From Berberis thunbergii (taxonomy: Eukaryota > Streptophyta > Magnoliopsida > Ranunculales > Berberidaceae): 64,000 nucleotides of DNA. Position numbers and translations under genes: made by a program. The stretch is taken from contig QNQO01000529.1 of the NCBI GenBank assembly GCA_003290165.1, forward strand, positions 496,001-560,000, written 5' to 3'. Of the stretch, positions 53,600-64,000 are shown piece by piece (position 1 is the first letter of the stretch; every line of letters starts with the position of its first letter). The notes below the pieces were generated by a model, which was not told where the DNA came from, did no database searches, and saw only the letters and a list, made by a program, of their open reading frames with translations.

Positions 53600-55070
53600 G
53601 TTGGAATAGAGACCACTTAGGTTTGTGGGAGGAGATGACCCAAGCATTTTTTAATAAATATTTTCCTCACCACAAAACCAACGGTCTAAAGAGACAGGTT
53701 TCTACCTTCACCCAAAAGAATAGCGAGACATTATATCATGGGAGAGGTTCAAGGATCTCTTGAATACATGCCCACACCATGGGTATGAAAGTTGGCGCTT
53801 AGTCAGTTATTTTTATGAGGGGCTCACCAGTAGAGAACGTCAGTTCCTTGAGATGATGTGTAATGGAGAGTTTTTGCAAAAGGACCCTGACGAGGCCATT
53901 GAGTACCTGAATGACTTGGCTGAAAAGGCTCATACTTGGACTGGTCCAAGTGCTACTGAGAGCACAGATAGACCACGCCCAGTTGGAGTTTACCAACTTA
54001 GGGAAGAGGATAGCCTTCGAGCCCAACTGGATAGAGTAACTAGGGAGTTAGAGGCACTTAAGACTAAGGATGGTAGGCCCACACATACTGTTGCCAGAGT
54101 TGAGCTACAGGACGCCTGTTTTATATGCGAGGGAGTTGAACACTACGCACAGGATTGCCCAACCTTCACTGAGATGAGAGGGGTTTATGAGGAACAATGT
54201 AACGCCTTAGGGATGTACAAAAAGTCTTACTCACCATTCTCTAACACTTACAATTCTGGCTGGAGAGATCACCCTAACTTTAGCTGGAGGTCTGAGGCAG
54301 ACCAACCTACACACTCACAGGCACAACCACCTAGGTCATACCCTGCACCTCTATACAATGAACAATCTAACACAAGTTCCTTATCAGACACATTACATGC
54401 ATTTATAGAGGCACAAGGTAAAACAAATCAAAAAATTGAGGTTGCATTGACACAGTTGGCAGAAGAGAACAAGGAAATCAAAAGCCAAATAAGCAAGTTG
54501 ACAAGTTCATTAATAGTACAAGCTTGGGGCCAATTTCCGTCACAGCCTCAAGCAAATCCGAAGGGCCAACTTATGGCACAAACCTCTACTTCAGACTCTC
54601 AGAATGTCAACGAGGTTAATGCCATCGCTATTCGGAGTGGTAAGACTTTAGATGGGTCAAGCTCGTCCACAACTATAAGCACCTCCCCATGTGCAAATGA
54701 GAACATCCCTGAGGATGAGCCCAACAAGAACATTCCAATTTCAGTTCATTTTCCTCAAGCACTACGACCTACTGGAAAGAAATCGGAAATGCATGGTGAG
54801 ATTCTAGAACCATTGAAACAGGTTAAAATTAACTTACCTTTGCTGTATGTGATTAAACAGGTACCAACTTATGCGAGGGTCATCAAGGATCTATGCACTA
54901 TCAAGAGTAAACATCATGTGGTTGCTATCTTTGAATGGACTGATCCTCAACTTTTCAGGTTGTTGGTATACGATTCATTCACCCTTTTGACTCATTTATA
55001 TCATAGACTAGGTTTGGAGGTGCGTGTTCCATATGTTCTTCCTCGTCACTTCATAGTATATCTTTCATGA
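53600..55070 (+). pseudogene. Athila-like gag, N-terminal frameshift, fused to 3' remnant
   Basis: Upstream of 53760 another frame carries the gag start (TQAFFNKYFPHHKTNGLKRQ), so one or more frameshifts lie near 53745. From 53760 a 436-residue frame is open: CPHHGYESWRLVSYFYEGLT, EMMCNGEFLQKDPDEA and LAEKAHTWTGPSA. A CCHC knuckle, CFICEGVEHYAQDC, is at residues 120-133, then CNALGMYKKSYSPFSNTYN. A segment like the start of the protease region (NLPLLYVIKQVPTYARVIKDLC) ends near 54910. Beyond it the frame continues in sequence unlike pol, marking the deletion junction. Confidence 0.85.
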
Positions 55071-55079
55071 GGGAGAATA

Positions 55080-57323
55080 TATGTCGGGCTGACGACGTTA
55101 AACCAAGCGCTCCTAGGAGGCAGCCTAGCCTTAGTTGTGTGTCTTTGCTGTTAGTTTGGATTGATTTTCGAGTACCCTATTTAGTTGTGTTTCACTCATA
55201 CTCGTTAGCTCCATAACAATTTTGACTTACAACTTGCCTTTTTTTTTCTTTGTTAATGTCGAGTTTGCATTTTATCGTTTTCTAATGAAAACTCCATGAT
55301 TCTTATGTTTCTGAGCGTTCATTTGTGGTAGATTTCATCGAAATTGGTAAAAAGCTTCACCATGGTAATATCACTCTAACCCTTCTCTTGTCTTTTGCCT
55401 TGATTTGTCATGATTATTATTTTATACATTGAGGACAATGTTTGCTTTAGGTTTGGGGGTGTGATTTATTGGATTTTTTTGTGCAATTTTCAAAAAATTT
55501 TGAGTTTAAATCGTATTTTACAATTAAACCGAGTCATTTTTGTGTTCTACTCAATCTCCATTGAATACTTAGATGATTATGGTAATTGTGTAAAATCTTC
55601 TTGAAAATGCATTTGAAATCCGAACTCTTGGTGAATAAAAAAAATAAAAAAAGGAGGTTTTGAGTTCTTTTTAATTTTAGAGAATGATTTTGTTGCCTTT
55701 AATTTTGAGAAAACACATACTAGCACGTGTCACATAGTTATATTAGTGGAAAACATGGTATTTGATATTATCCTTATGTTAGATGTATTTCGTGAGACTT
55801 TTCAACTCGACTTTTCGCGCACTATGAGCTAAGTCAACATGATTTGAAGTTGATTAGTGAGGTATTGAACTAGAAAACCTTAGAATAATAGTGGAGACTT
55901 AACTCTTGTGAGTTTTGAGCCATTCTTTATTTCTTGAGGGTTATTAATTACACTCTGATTTTTCTTGAGTCCGCATTATTTCGTTGATGATCTCATTATT
56001 CTTGATTTTCCTATTGATTGCTTTTAGAATGACATAAAAATTGAATCTTTATACTAGAACTTCTTGCTTTATTTAGTTGAGATGTCCTAGTACTAATTAG
56101 AACTTATGAAGTGATATAGGCATTTCTTTCTTTAAATCATTTTTAGCCTTTTAGCCTACCCAATAATAAATATCCATTTGCAGCCCTTTGAGCCTTTAGA
56201 TAGCCTTTTATTTGTTATCCCCATTCCCAATACCTACTCCAACCAAGGAGTAATACCTTTATTATTTTATCCTTACCCAATTTTCTGAGAATGTATCCGA
56301 TGAAATATATTTATGGAATGGGCAAATAGAAAAAAAAAAGATATTTCATGCGCCCTCAAAGTAAAAGTGTTGGATTGTATCAATGGGGAAAAACATGTCA
56401 AAAAAAAATGTGATTGAAGAAGAAAATAATAAAGAAAAAGTTAATGGTGTACAACATTGATTTGTTCTTCAATGCCCTATGTTTTATTCAAGGGTGTATC
56501 CATTCTCAGAAAATCTTTGTATCCTTTTTGTCCATTATTGTTTGCCATAATCCAAGCCCCAATACAACCTAGTAAAGACCTGATTGATCTTAAGTGAAAG
56601 TTAGCTTAATAGATGTGGAGATTGAATAGCCAAGAACTATGGTGTTTGGTTCAATATTCTCAAAAGTAATCAATATTCCGGTCCATGAGATCATACTCAT
56701 TTCACTCTTTGAAAATTCCGTTTTTCATGATAATTATATGTGAGACGTTTGCATTTTCCATAGTATATTTTTTTCCTCACATATAAACTGAGTGCCTAAT
56801 CTCTGAGCGTTTCATTTCTGAGCGAGATGAGAGAATTGTAGTCGAAACGTCTTTTCTAAAGGTTATCTTGTCACATCTTTACTATGAGATGAAGAGTTAT
56901 GTTGATAAGGCTCCTCACACACACACTTCGAGTTGAGAATGATTATGAAATTCATTTAACCTTTAGATACCGTTAAATTATTGTACTCTGTTGATATACT
57001 TTTGTGACATTATTAGTTTGTTGTTTTTCTTGAATTATAAGCAATCAGAAAAATACTCTAAGGGAAATACAAGGGAATGTTCATATGTTTTGCATTATGT
57101 TTTTAGAAAATAGATTTTGTATTATTGAGTCAGTAATGTTTGGGGGTAGCATTTCTGGAAACCCTCACGAGACTATAACTCGTCCTCTAGAGGTAATCTA
57201 GAGGTTTAAAGCCTTGTTGCACGTTAAGGTAAGTGCAACCGTGATTCCTACGAAAGTGAGTTAGAATTTTATTCATTATTTTGTTTTGCTCGAGGACTAG
57301 CAAAATATAGGTTTGGGGGTATT
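55080..57323 (+). other. Non-coding 3' region and polypurine tract of the element
   Basis: Starts with GTCGGGCTGACGACGTTAAAC and AAGCGCTCCTAGGAGGCAGCC, a phrase typical of the post-pol region of Athila-like elements. The rest is AT-rich with no coding content. The end, ATAGGTTTGGGGGTATT, directly before the 3' LTR is the polypurine-type second-strand priming site. Confidence 0.7.
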
Positions 57324-59060
57324 TGATATACACGTAATTATTACAAAATATATCCCTTAATTTATATATGTTAGTGCTTAAATTAATATATTTTATTCTA
57401 ATTATTTCAATTTTTATGTTTTTGTAGGAATCTGCGCGCGTGAACGATAAAATCGCATTAAGGCGATAATTTGAGAAAATGATTAATTTGTCGATTCTAG
57501 CGGTGGTACAAAAAAGTGGTTCACACATCTAAGCCTAACCCGAATAAGCATGGTCCACTTACTTTAACCAAGCCCAGAAAGCTAGAACCCTAAGCCCAGC
57601 CTAACAAGGAAATAGGGGAACCCTATTTAGGTTTCTCTCTTGCCTTCTCTTTAAAGACTCCTCTCTTCCACGTTTCCTGATCTTGTTCTCTTTGCAGCCA
57701 CCATCACCACCTCCACCGAGGCAGAGACAGAGATCTCTCACCACTAACCAACCACCATCTCGCCACCGTCCTCTCTGTCCATAACACAGCCGCCATCACC
57801 CGAGCACCATCGCCACCACTGCGCGCACGGTACTGCCGCGAAACAGGGAGCACCTCCCCATTTCTCTCCCTCGCAGCCGCCCTCCTTCCTCTTTCTCTCT
57901 CCGCCTTCGGTCTCTCTCCCTGTTCCATCTCACTCCACCACCACCGCGACAGAACCATCTCTCCCTCTTTCAGAGTCACCACCGCCATCACCGCCACAAA
58001 AAGAAGCTCGGGACAGAGCACCTCCATTTCCCTATTTCGCTTCCACCTCTCGTTGTTCCTCACTCTCTCTCTCTGTTCTCACAGGTGCCGGAGACGTTCG
58101 GAGGACGAATAAGCTCGCGAGGAGCGGAGAACAGCGGCGGAGTTGGTCGCGTCGCACTGGAGAAGACGAACCTGCAGGCCTCGCGACTGTGAGGCGGGAT
58201 AAACTGTTTTTCAAAAACTGAAAAACAGTTTTGGCTATTGACACCCCGAGAATCTGTAAGAGCCACCACAGAGCCTTTTTAGCTCTTTTTCTCGGGATTT
58301 GTGTGCGTACAGGAAGTGATGGATTCCTCCTCCACTGATGCTGTGACCACCACCACCATGAGTCACTGAACCCCACGCAAGGTGAAAAGGTAAACTCCTA
58401 GATGCAACGAACTAAATTAGTAATTGATTCGCTTTAAGTTTTCACGATGAATAATGATGTTTAATGATTATCACTTTTATTTAATATAGAAATTTATGTA
58501 ATTTCAGTGAGAAGGATATCATAGATTTCTTCGTAGATTTTTATTATTCCGGTGATTATCTTTTCTTCTCCATATAAGCTTAGTCATGCTTTTCTTATGT
58601 GTGGAATGTTTAAGAATTAATTGATTTCGGTAGGTTAGTTATATGTGATCGTCATTTATTACGGTATTGTCTCCGGATATATCGTAAGTTTAAGATATCA
58701 CATATGACAAACCTTTGTGTTTTCTTAGAAGAAGTGAAATCTAAAATTCATTTACATTAGGGTATATTAATGATTAAAAGATTATTTTTCCGATTACGTC
58801 GTTTGGGATGTGAAACACGTAGTTGAGTCATCATAGCGAATTAATACTAGTTGGCGCGTGAAGTCTAGGAGGGATTCTTGGAACCTTGTGATTTTTCCAA
58901 ACTTAATTTTCATTAAATTAAATTAAATTTCGTATTTTAAATTTGTTAGAATTTATTAACTTTAGTTTCGCATAGTTTGTTTTGTAGATCGTTTTTTCTC
59001 GTGGGATCCACACCCCATTCTTTACTGCAATTGACCGCGTGTATTGTTTGGGCGTAATCA
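57324..59060 (+). repeat. 3' LTR of the Athila-like element
   Basis: 1737 bp, same termini as the 5' LTR. It lacks a short CCTTAACCTTATTTTG-like segment near 58980 that the 5' copy has. Confidence 0.93.
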
Positions 59061-59635
59061 AGAACGTTCTATGTGCTGGAAATTGTGGATTTCGATGCAT
59101 AGCCAAATTCCAACATTACGACATCGAAAGTGGTTGGATACAAGTACGGAAAGACCTACTAATGGAGTTTGAAACTACTGAAGAGTTGTTGGTTGAAATG
59201 TGGCACGAGTCAGGGGTCAAGGTTGTCAAGAATGTTTTACTAATTCCATAAGGTCAGGTGCGGATAGACAAGAAAATTTGGTTGGACCCAAATATGTTAG
59301 AGCTCACAGTGAACCATTACCAGCGTGTCTTTGTTTGTTATTGGAACCAAAGCACAACATGTTTTCCATATCTTTACCCGCCATCATAGTTTCACAACAT
59401 ACCAGTATGTTTCATGGCCCACCTTCTACAAAGTAGTCACTATGTCTTGCTTCATATGCAACCCAAACCACCATTGCCTCCGACAATACCAACTTGGCCC
59501 TCTTGCATATTTCCTGAAGCAATCTCATGGAAGAGTTTGTTCGATCCCCAGCTCGGGATTGGTGACATGATGGTGAAGAAGTTCAATGTGAATAATGTCA
59601 AAAAGTTGAACGAGGTCGTAACCATATTCGATTGA
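59061..59635 (+). pseudogene. OTU-like cysteine protease domain of the MULE gene
   Basis: Directly after the target duplication the frame reads NVLCAGNCGFRCIAKF, then WIQVRKDLLMEF. Other frames continue RVFVCYWNQSTTCFPYLYP and HYVLLHMQPKPPLPPTIPTW. These are the OTU catalytic-Cys loop (DGNCGFR-like, with the usual Asp replaced by Ala), the following helix, a middle strand, and the His-containing strand. OTU proteases cleave ubiquitin-type conjugates. The upstream frame before the insertion (DYIDNIEN) is in phase with NVLCAGN, so transposase linker and OTU were one gene interrupted by the retrotransposon. Stops near 59249 and frame changes make it non-functional now. Confidence 0.75.
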
Positions 59636-59970
59636 CGCACATATTTGTTTTGCATGTAAATATTGGGATGAAAAAATGTAAATGACAACTATAATTTTTG
59701 GTGACATAGGAACCATCCTTTTGTTGGAAAAGTCACCATTTTTATTTACGAATGACTTGTATGGTTCATTTAATGTTAATATAAATATATAAAGACTTAA
59801 TTTTGTATTTATGGATGACTTGTTTTAGTGTTGTATGTATCAAGATTTGCTTGTGTTCAACTTTTTTTAGAAATTTTTTTAGAGAGTTTCAACATTTCAA
59901 AATTATTCAGAAACTGGAATGGTTTAGAGAGTAATCTGAATTTTTTTTCTTCAGAAATTTACTTACTGGA

Positions 59971-60290
59971 ATGGTCCAGGTGAGGGTTTGGCAAAACCTT
60001 ACATTGTTCCAGGCAAACAATAAAATTTACTGGATAGAGCCTAAAAAAACTCCGTCGCATTCGTCCAGGCGAGGTTTGCCTTATAATCGCTTGGAACAAT
60101 GCGAGGATAAGCCTCACCTTTGCATTGTTCCAGACGAGGGTAAGACAAACCCTCACATGGACCAATGCGAAAGTGATTTTTTCAAGGATTTGTCCATAAA
60201 ACATTGTTGCAAAAAATTTACTGTTCGCCTAGATCAATGTGAAGGTAAGGCAGATCTTTGCATTATTCCAGGTGAACAGTAAAATTTTTG
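59971..60290 (+). repeat. Repeat-built 103-codon frame (LDQCEG...LCIIPGE units)
   Basis: The sequence TGCATTGTTCCAGGCGAGG recurs with variations about five times, on alternating strands or partial. The + frame reads LEQCEDKPHLCIVPDEGK and later LDQCEGKADLCIIPGE. No family is known to me. It may be subterminal repeats of the Mutator-like element that happen to be open. Confidence 0.5.
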
Positions 60291-60299
60291 CAAATTTTT

Positions 60300-60699
60300 T
60301 TTTCTGAAGAACTTGCATTTTGGAAAAAAAAAATTCAAATTTCTTTTCAGTTTTTGAAGAACTTCCACTTGTTTAAAATTTTCAGATTGTTGTAGACACA
60401 TATTTCAGGGCACAATGCGAGGATGAATGTGAAAAACACTTACACCAAGGTATTATAATAACAAATGCAATCCTTCATCAAACATTATCATTTCAGAATT
60501 AGAAAAGAAACAGAAAAATAAAAACTCAATGACTGATCCAATTTGATATTCAAATAAGCACTCATTACTCCAATAAACTTGTTCATAGTAAAGTTTAAAC
60601 ATTGCTTTATTTGAATATCTCAAAATGACATAAAACTTGAAAATGTGAAGTATCAATAACCACCAATTTCTACGCTCACTTAGCCACCAAAAATTCCTA
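60300..60699. other. Spacer with no recognised content
   Basis: AT-rich DNA. The minus frame at 60453-60767 shows no domain beyond possible tail sequence of the PMD gene. Confidence 0.35.
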
Positions 60700-62497
60700 T
60701 CTTTGTTCATGCCTTGACTTGCTTCTACGCTCACTTCCTCAACCACCAATATCACCACTGTCCACACTCGGGCATTCGATGAGCTCTTATTCCTCTTGTC
60801 TTAAGGTAACGAGCATAGACATTTCTTCTAGCAAACCCCGTACTTTCTTTTGCCTTAAGAATAACATAACCCTGTCAACACTCCCCTCTTCTTCAATAGA
60901 GGCGTTGAACATCTTAAGAGCCTGAGCAACCACAATATTTTGCAGGGAAATATTTTATGTTATTACAAACCATGTAAAATTTAGTTCTTCCATAAGTGTA
61001 AAATGTTTATAATTGCCATTTTGTTCGAAAAATACATTTGTTTTCTTAGGGGATAGGTTATCCTTTTGTTTGGTGGCTGTACGAAAGGATGACTAATTAC
61101 GTGAAACCACTCAAAGTAATCCTCACTGCAATCCCATAGAAGCTTCATGGGTACACCTTGGTGGTTAATTGACACGAGATGATACTCCCAAGTTTCAACA
61201 AAGAAGACAATACCTTGTACTTCACGGAATAGTTCTTGTCAGATTGACTTCTATTCTTGAATTTGGCTCGTATTGGGGGATTTAGGACGACTTGTACCTT
61301 TCCTGTTTGTCTCATAACTCTATCGGGGTGATAGTGTTTTTCTATGTCGAGGCATAACAAACATCATGTGAACCATGTGATGCTATGAAAGAGAGTGTCT
61401 CGCTTTCCCAAATTACCAGCGAATTATAAAAATTAAACTTATTAATATATGACACATCATACAATACATTTTTTTGAATTTAATGATGCATATTTACCTT
61501 TTCATGAGACATGGCATCGAGATGCTCTTTAAGAGTGATGATTTGTTCGTCCAAAATTCCTATAATTTATGGGGGTTCCCACTTAGCTATGGTGGGAAGA
61601 TTATCATTTCACTTCAGACTTGCATTACCCCAAAGTCTGAAGTGATCATATATCCATGCCTATAAACGAAAACAACGTAAAGAAATATTAAGAAATTCAT
61701 ATATATTATAAGGGTAATTAACAAAATATAAATTTCTAAACATACCCCCAAAAGAGGCAAATATCCTGAAATTTGCTTTGTGCGCCCTCTCTGCTAGCAC
61801 AACTCAATTGACGAAACAAGAATGCCAAAGTTGCTACGTCCCATGCATAGTTTGAACATCATCCACCTTCATAAGCATCTTAAAATATTCAATCCGAACT
61901 TTTATTCAAGTTTTGTCGGCAAATATAGTCATACCTAGAAGAAATAACAAGTAACCCCTACACACTTGTTTTTTTAAGAGAATCAATTTTCGTAGTTTTT
62001 CTACAACAATTGTCCAGTTTCCATATTTTTCTACAACAATTGTCCTGAATAGACTTCATTTCCACAAATGTTCCATTCTTTTGGACATGTTTTTTTGCTT
62101 CTTTCTTTTCAATGCCCAAACCCTTTGCCAATAATGTAATACATTCATCTGTCTTCATTTTCACCGACGTTCATGCCGGCTTACCAACAATCAGTAAATG
62201 AGTTATACGGTAGACGTCGTCCAGAGTGATGATCATCTCTCCAAAAGGTAGGTGAAATGTGTTGGTCTCAGGTTGCCAATGCTTCACGAAAGCACAAATG
62301 GTCACCTTATCAAGACGATCCTTACAATAATGAATGAAAGGATATAGATCGCTATTATAGATCATTTTGTTTACTTCTTTCAACTTATGTTTCAACTTCC
62401 AATCTAATAAGTTCTTATGTTGATGCCGACATCGCAATGTGTCTCGTTCCTAAATACAAGAAACATATACATTAAGTAATTCAATGTCCAAATATAT

Positions 62498-62885
62498 TAG
62501 GGCTGAACAAAAAACCGATCAAACCGATTAAACCAACCAAACCGATCAAAACTGAACCATTTAAATTCGGTTCGGATCGGTATTGGTTTTAAAAAATTCA
62601 AAACCGAAGTGGTTGGTTCGACTTTTGGTTTCTATGTGATTTTAACCGACCAAACCGAACCGACCGAATATATATAATAAATAATATAATATGTTTAAAA
62701 TAGTCAGTCGATTCGGTTTTATTTTGATTTTGGTTCGATTTTAGTCGGTTACGATTTGCATAAATTAGAATCGATTCGGTTTCAGATCGATTTTGTTAAT
62801 GGTCGGTTCGGTTTCGTTCTGAAAATTTTAAAACCGACCTAAGTCGGTTCAATTCATGGTTTAGGTGAAAAACCGAACCTCAGCC

Positions 62886-62888
<3 letters not shown>
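62498..62888. mobile_element. Non-autonomous hAT element in the PMD intron
   Basis: Inverted termini TAGGGCTGA / TCAGCCCTA enclose many subterminal AACCGA/TCGGTT repeats (391 bp in all). The flanks AAATATAT (62490-62497) and ATATATAT (62889-62896) fit an 8-bp target duplication with one mismatch, though the AT context weakens this. Confidence 0.75.

Positions 62889-62951
<63 letters not shown>
62889..62951. repeat. (AT)n microsatellite
   Basis: About 31 AT units directly next to the hAT element, probably expanded from its AT-rich target site. Confidence 0.95.
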
Positions 62952-62957
<6 letters not shown>

Positions 62958-63240
62958 TTATATTTACTTACCTGCTCACCATCCCAAATGGCACGGAAAA
63001 TATGTCAACGATAATCCTTTAATGTGAAACAATTCTTGGGACCATTGGGATAAGAAACTCTACCATCTCCTTCATCTTCACCCTCTTATACCACTGTTTC
63101 CTCATCATCCACAAACACATTGTCACCCTCCTCTAATTTCTCATCTTCATGTCCAACACCCTCACCAATCGCGTCTCCTTCAAATTGTGATTAGGCTTGA
63201 CTTTGCATGACAATTATTAGCTTGGCTGCTTTTTTCAGCA

Positions 63241-64000
63241 TTTATTTGAGTCCCAAGTTCATCATCTCTCGTCTTCTTCTTCACTTCTTTCTCCCTATTT
63301 TTTTCATTATTTTTTGTTTTTGTTCTTCCAACTCTTTGCCCTTTTTTGCTCTTGCTTTTCGGTGAAACATGTAGTATAGAAACAACACTGAGATCACTAC
63401 ATCAAAATTCGAGGTGATAGAGGTAAAAAAAAGTTTTATTAAAATTATCAAATCACCATAGGTGATAGAAAAATCAATTTTGGATGAAAAAGTTTCTATG
63501 CATATTCTATACTGTGTGTTCATACATTCATGTTGATTTGATAATTTATCCAATGCGAGGGGTTACCACCATTTTGGATAGAAAAATGCAAAGAAAATAC
63601 TTACCTTCAGATTCTATTCAATTTTGGGTTCGATTGAGTTCAATTTAGGGTTTCAAGGGTTTGAAATTACACCTGGAGAGAGTGGTGCAGGTGGTGAAAC
63701 AATCGAACGGAGCCGGTAGTGAAGCAATCAAACCAATCGAATGGGAGAGAGAGTGGAGTAGAGAGGGAAAAACTCGATTTTGAATGGGGGAGAATAATTC
63801 GATTTTGAATGGGGTAGATAGTGGATACATGTTTATATTGGTGATGTGAAAAAACAGTGGTGGTGTGGGATAGTATAATGGTGTGTGACATCCTTTACTA
63901 ATTAACCATAAAATCCAATTCAATTTGGTGCCCTCAACAAAATGTTTGGTAACAAACGAAAACATCCCATCTTTCTCATTCGGTTGTCAAAACCCCTCTG
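63241..64000. other. Upstream side of the PMD gene, nothing firm
   Basis: AT-rich with short minus frames lacking domains. GAGGTGATAGAGG (63411) and AGGTGATAGAAA (63456) are a small inexact repeat. No element end could be fixed before the window stops. Confidence 0.35.

Larger units (their letters stand above)
51669..59060 (+). mobile_element. Athila-like Gypsy LTR retrotransposon, pol-deleted
   Basis: The element is bounded by LTRs starting TGATATAC and ending GTAATCA, with a perfect 5-bp target duplication AGAAC at 51664-51668 and 59061-59065. The internal region is only 3.9 kb. It holds a tRNA-Asp-type primer site, gag, and then a long non-coding 3' region. Protease, reverse transcriptase, RNase H and integrase are absent, so it is non-autonomous. 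The LTR pair is highly similar, with sparse substitutions and a few small indels, pointing to a fairly recent insertion. It splits the MULE-OTU gene. Confidence 0.93.
60700..63240 (-). pseudogene. Plant mobile domain (PMD, MAIN-like) gene, broken
   Basis: On the minus strand an exon ending near 62972 reads PNGPKNCFTLKDYR, stop, HIFRAIWDGEQ. A GT-AG intron (62450-62971) leads to ERDTLRCRHQHKNLLDWKL, DRLDKVTICAFVKHWQPETN and TFHLPFGEMIITLDDVYRIT, the hallmark of PF10536 (aminotransferase-like plant mobile domain). After a TGA at the GKPA codon the similarity continues (KTDECITLLAKGLGI). Farther on are DIEKHYHPDRVMRQTGK (about 61340) and LLWDCSEDYFEWFHVISHPF (about 61140-61080), and a possible C-terminus to 60700. 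PMD proteins include nuclear silencing factors (MAIN, MAIL) and many transposon-borne versions. Several stops and frameshifts mark this as a pseudogene. Confidence 0.8.

Noticed and set aside
1..64000. Endogenous pararetrovirus or other viral insertion
   Set aside because: No movement-protein, coat-protein or caulimovirid polymerase motifs were seen; all reverse transcriptase signals are Copia or RTE type.

Overview
This window is nuclear DNA from a flowering plant, most likely a woody eudicot with a TE-rich genome. The evidence is GT-AG introns, plant-specific families (GRAS, plant mobile domain, FAR1/MULE, Athila-like Gypsy, Tourist and hAT MITEs), a plastid ndhF insertion and AT-rich spacers. 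The species cannot be named from the sequence. Coordinates are read by eye, so family assignments rest on motifs, not database searches.

The one clearly intact gene is an ESCRT-III subunit of the VPS2.2/VPS2.3 (CHMP2B-like) type. Its 11 exons lie on the + strand between 20024 and 47453. They add up to exactly 660 nt (219 residues plus stop), and every intron is GT-AG. The gene covers 27.4 kb because two introns are filled with mobile DNA. Intron 2 (13.5 kb) holds a hAT element, a Tourist MITE, a tandemly duplicated ndhF fragment and a Copia element. Intron 7 (9.5 kb) holds two hAT copies in opposite orientation, themselves hit by RTE LINEs and an LTR. Intron 4 carries a tandem duplication that made a partial, acceptor-less second copy of exon 5.

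Left part (1-19.7 kb): a possible terminal exon at the window edge, a hAT MITE, RTE and L1 LINE remnants, an isolated last exon of a thioredoxin-o-like gene with a 1-nt frameshift, and a tandem pair of SCL15-like GRAS genes on the minus strand. Of the pair, 10147-11250 is open and 7660-8747 is broken by frameshifts and a tRNA-derived SINE. Then come a CACTA end, a possible transcript leader whose intron holds a solo LTR with a perfect TSD, a 4 kb array of diverged repeats, and an RNase H-like fragment just before the VPS2 promoter.

Right part (47.5-64 kb): a Tourist MITE is followed by a decayed Mutator-like transposase gene with FAR1 DNA-binding, MULE transposase and SWIM regions. This gene once ran on into an OTU cysteine-protease domain. 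An Athila-like LTR retrotransposon (51669-59060, TSD AGAAC, gag retained, pol lost) has split it exactly between transposase and OTU. Beyond it lie a repeat-rich 100-residue reading frame and, in the opposite direction, a broken plant-mobile-domain gene whose intron holds another hAT MITE. Transposase, OTU and PMD may be parts of one large Mutator-like element, but its ends were not found.
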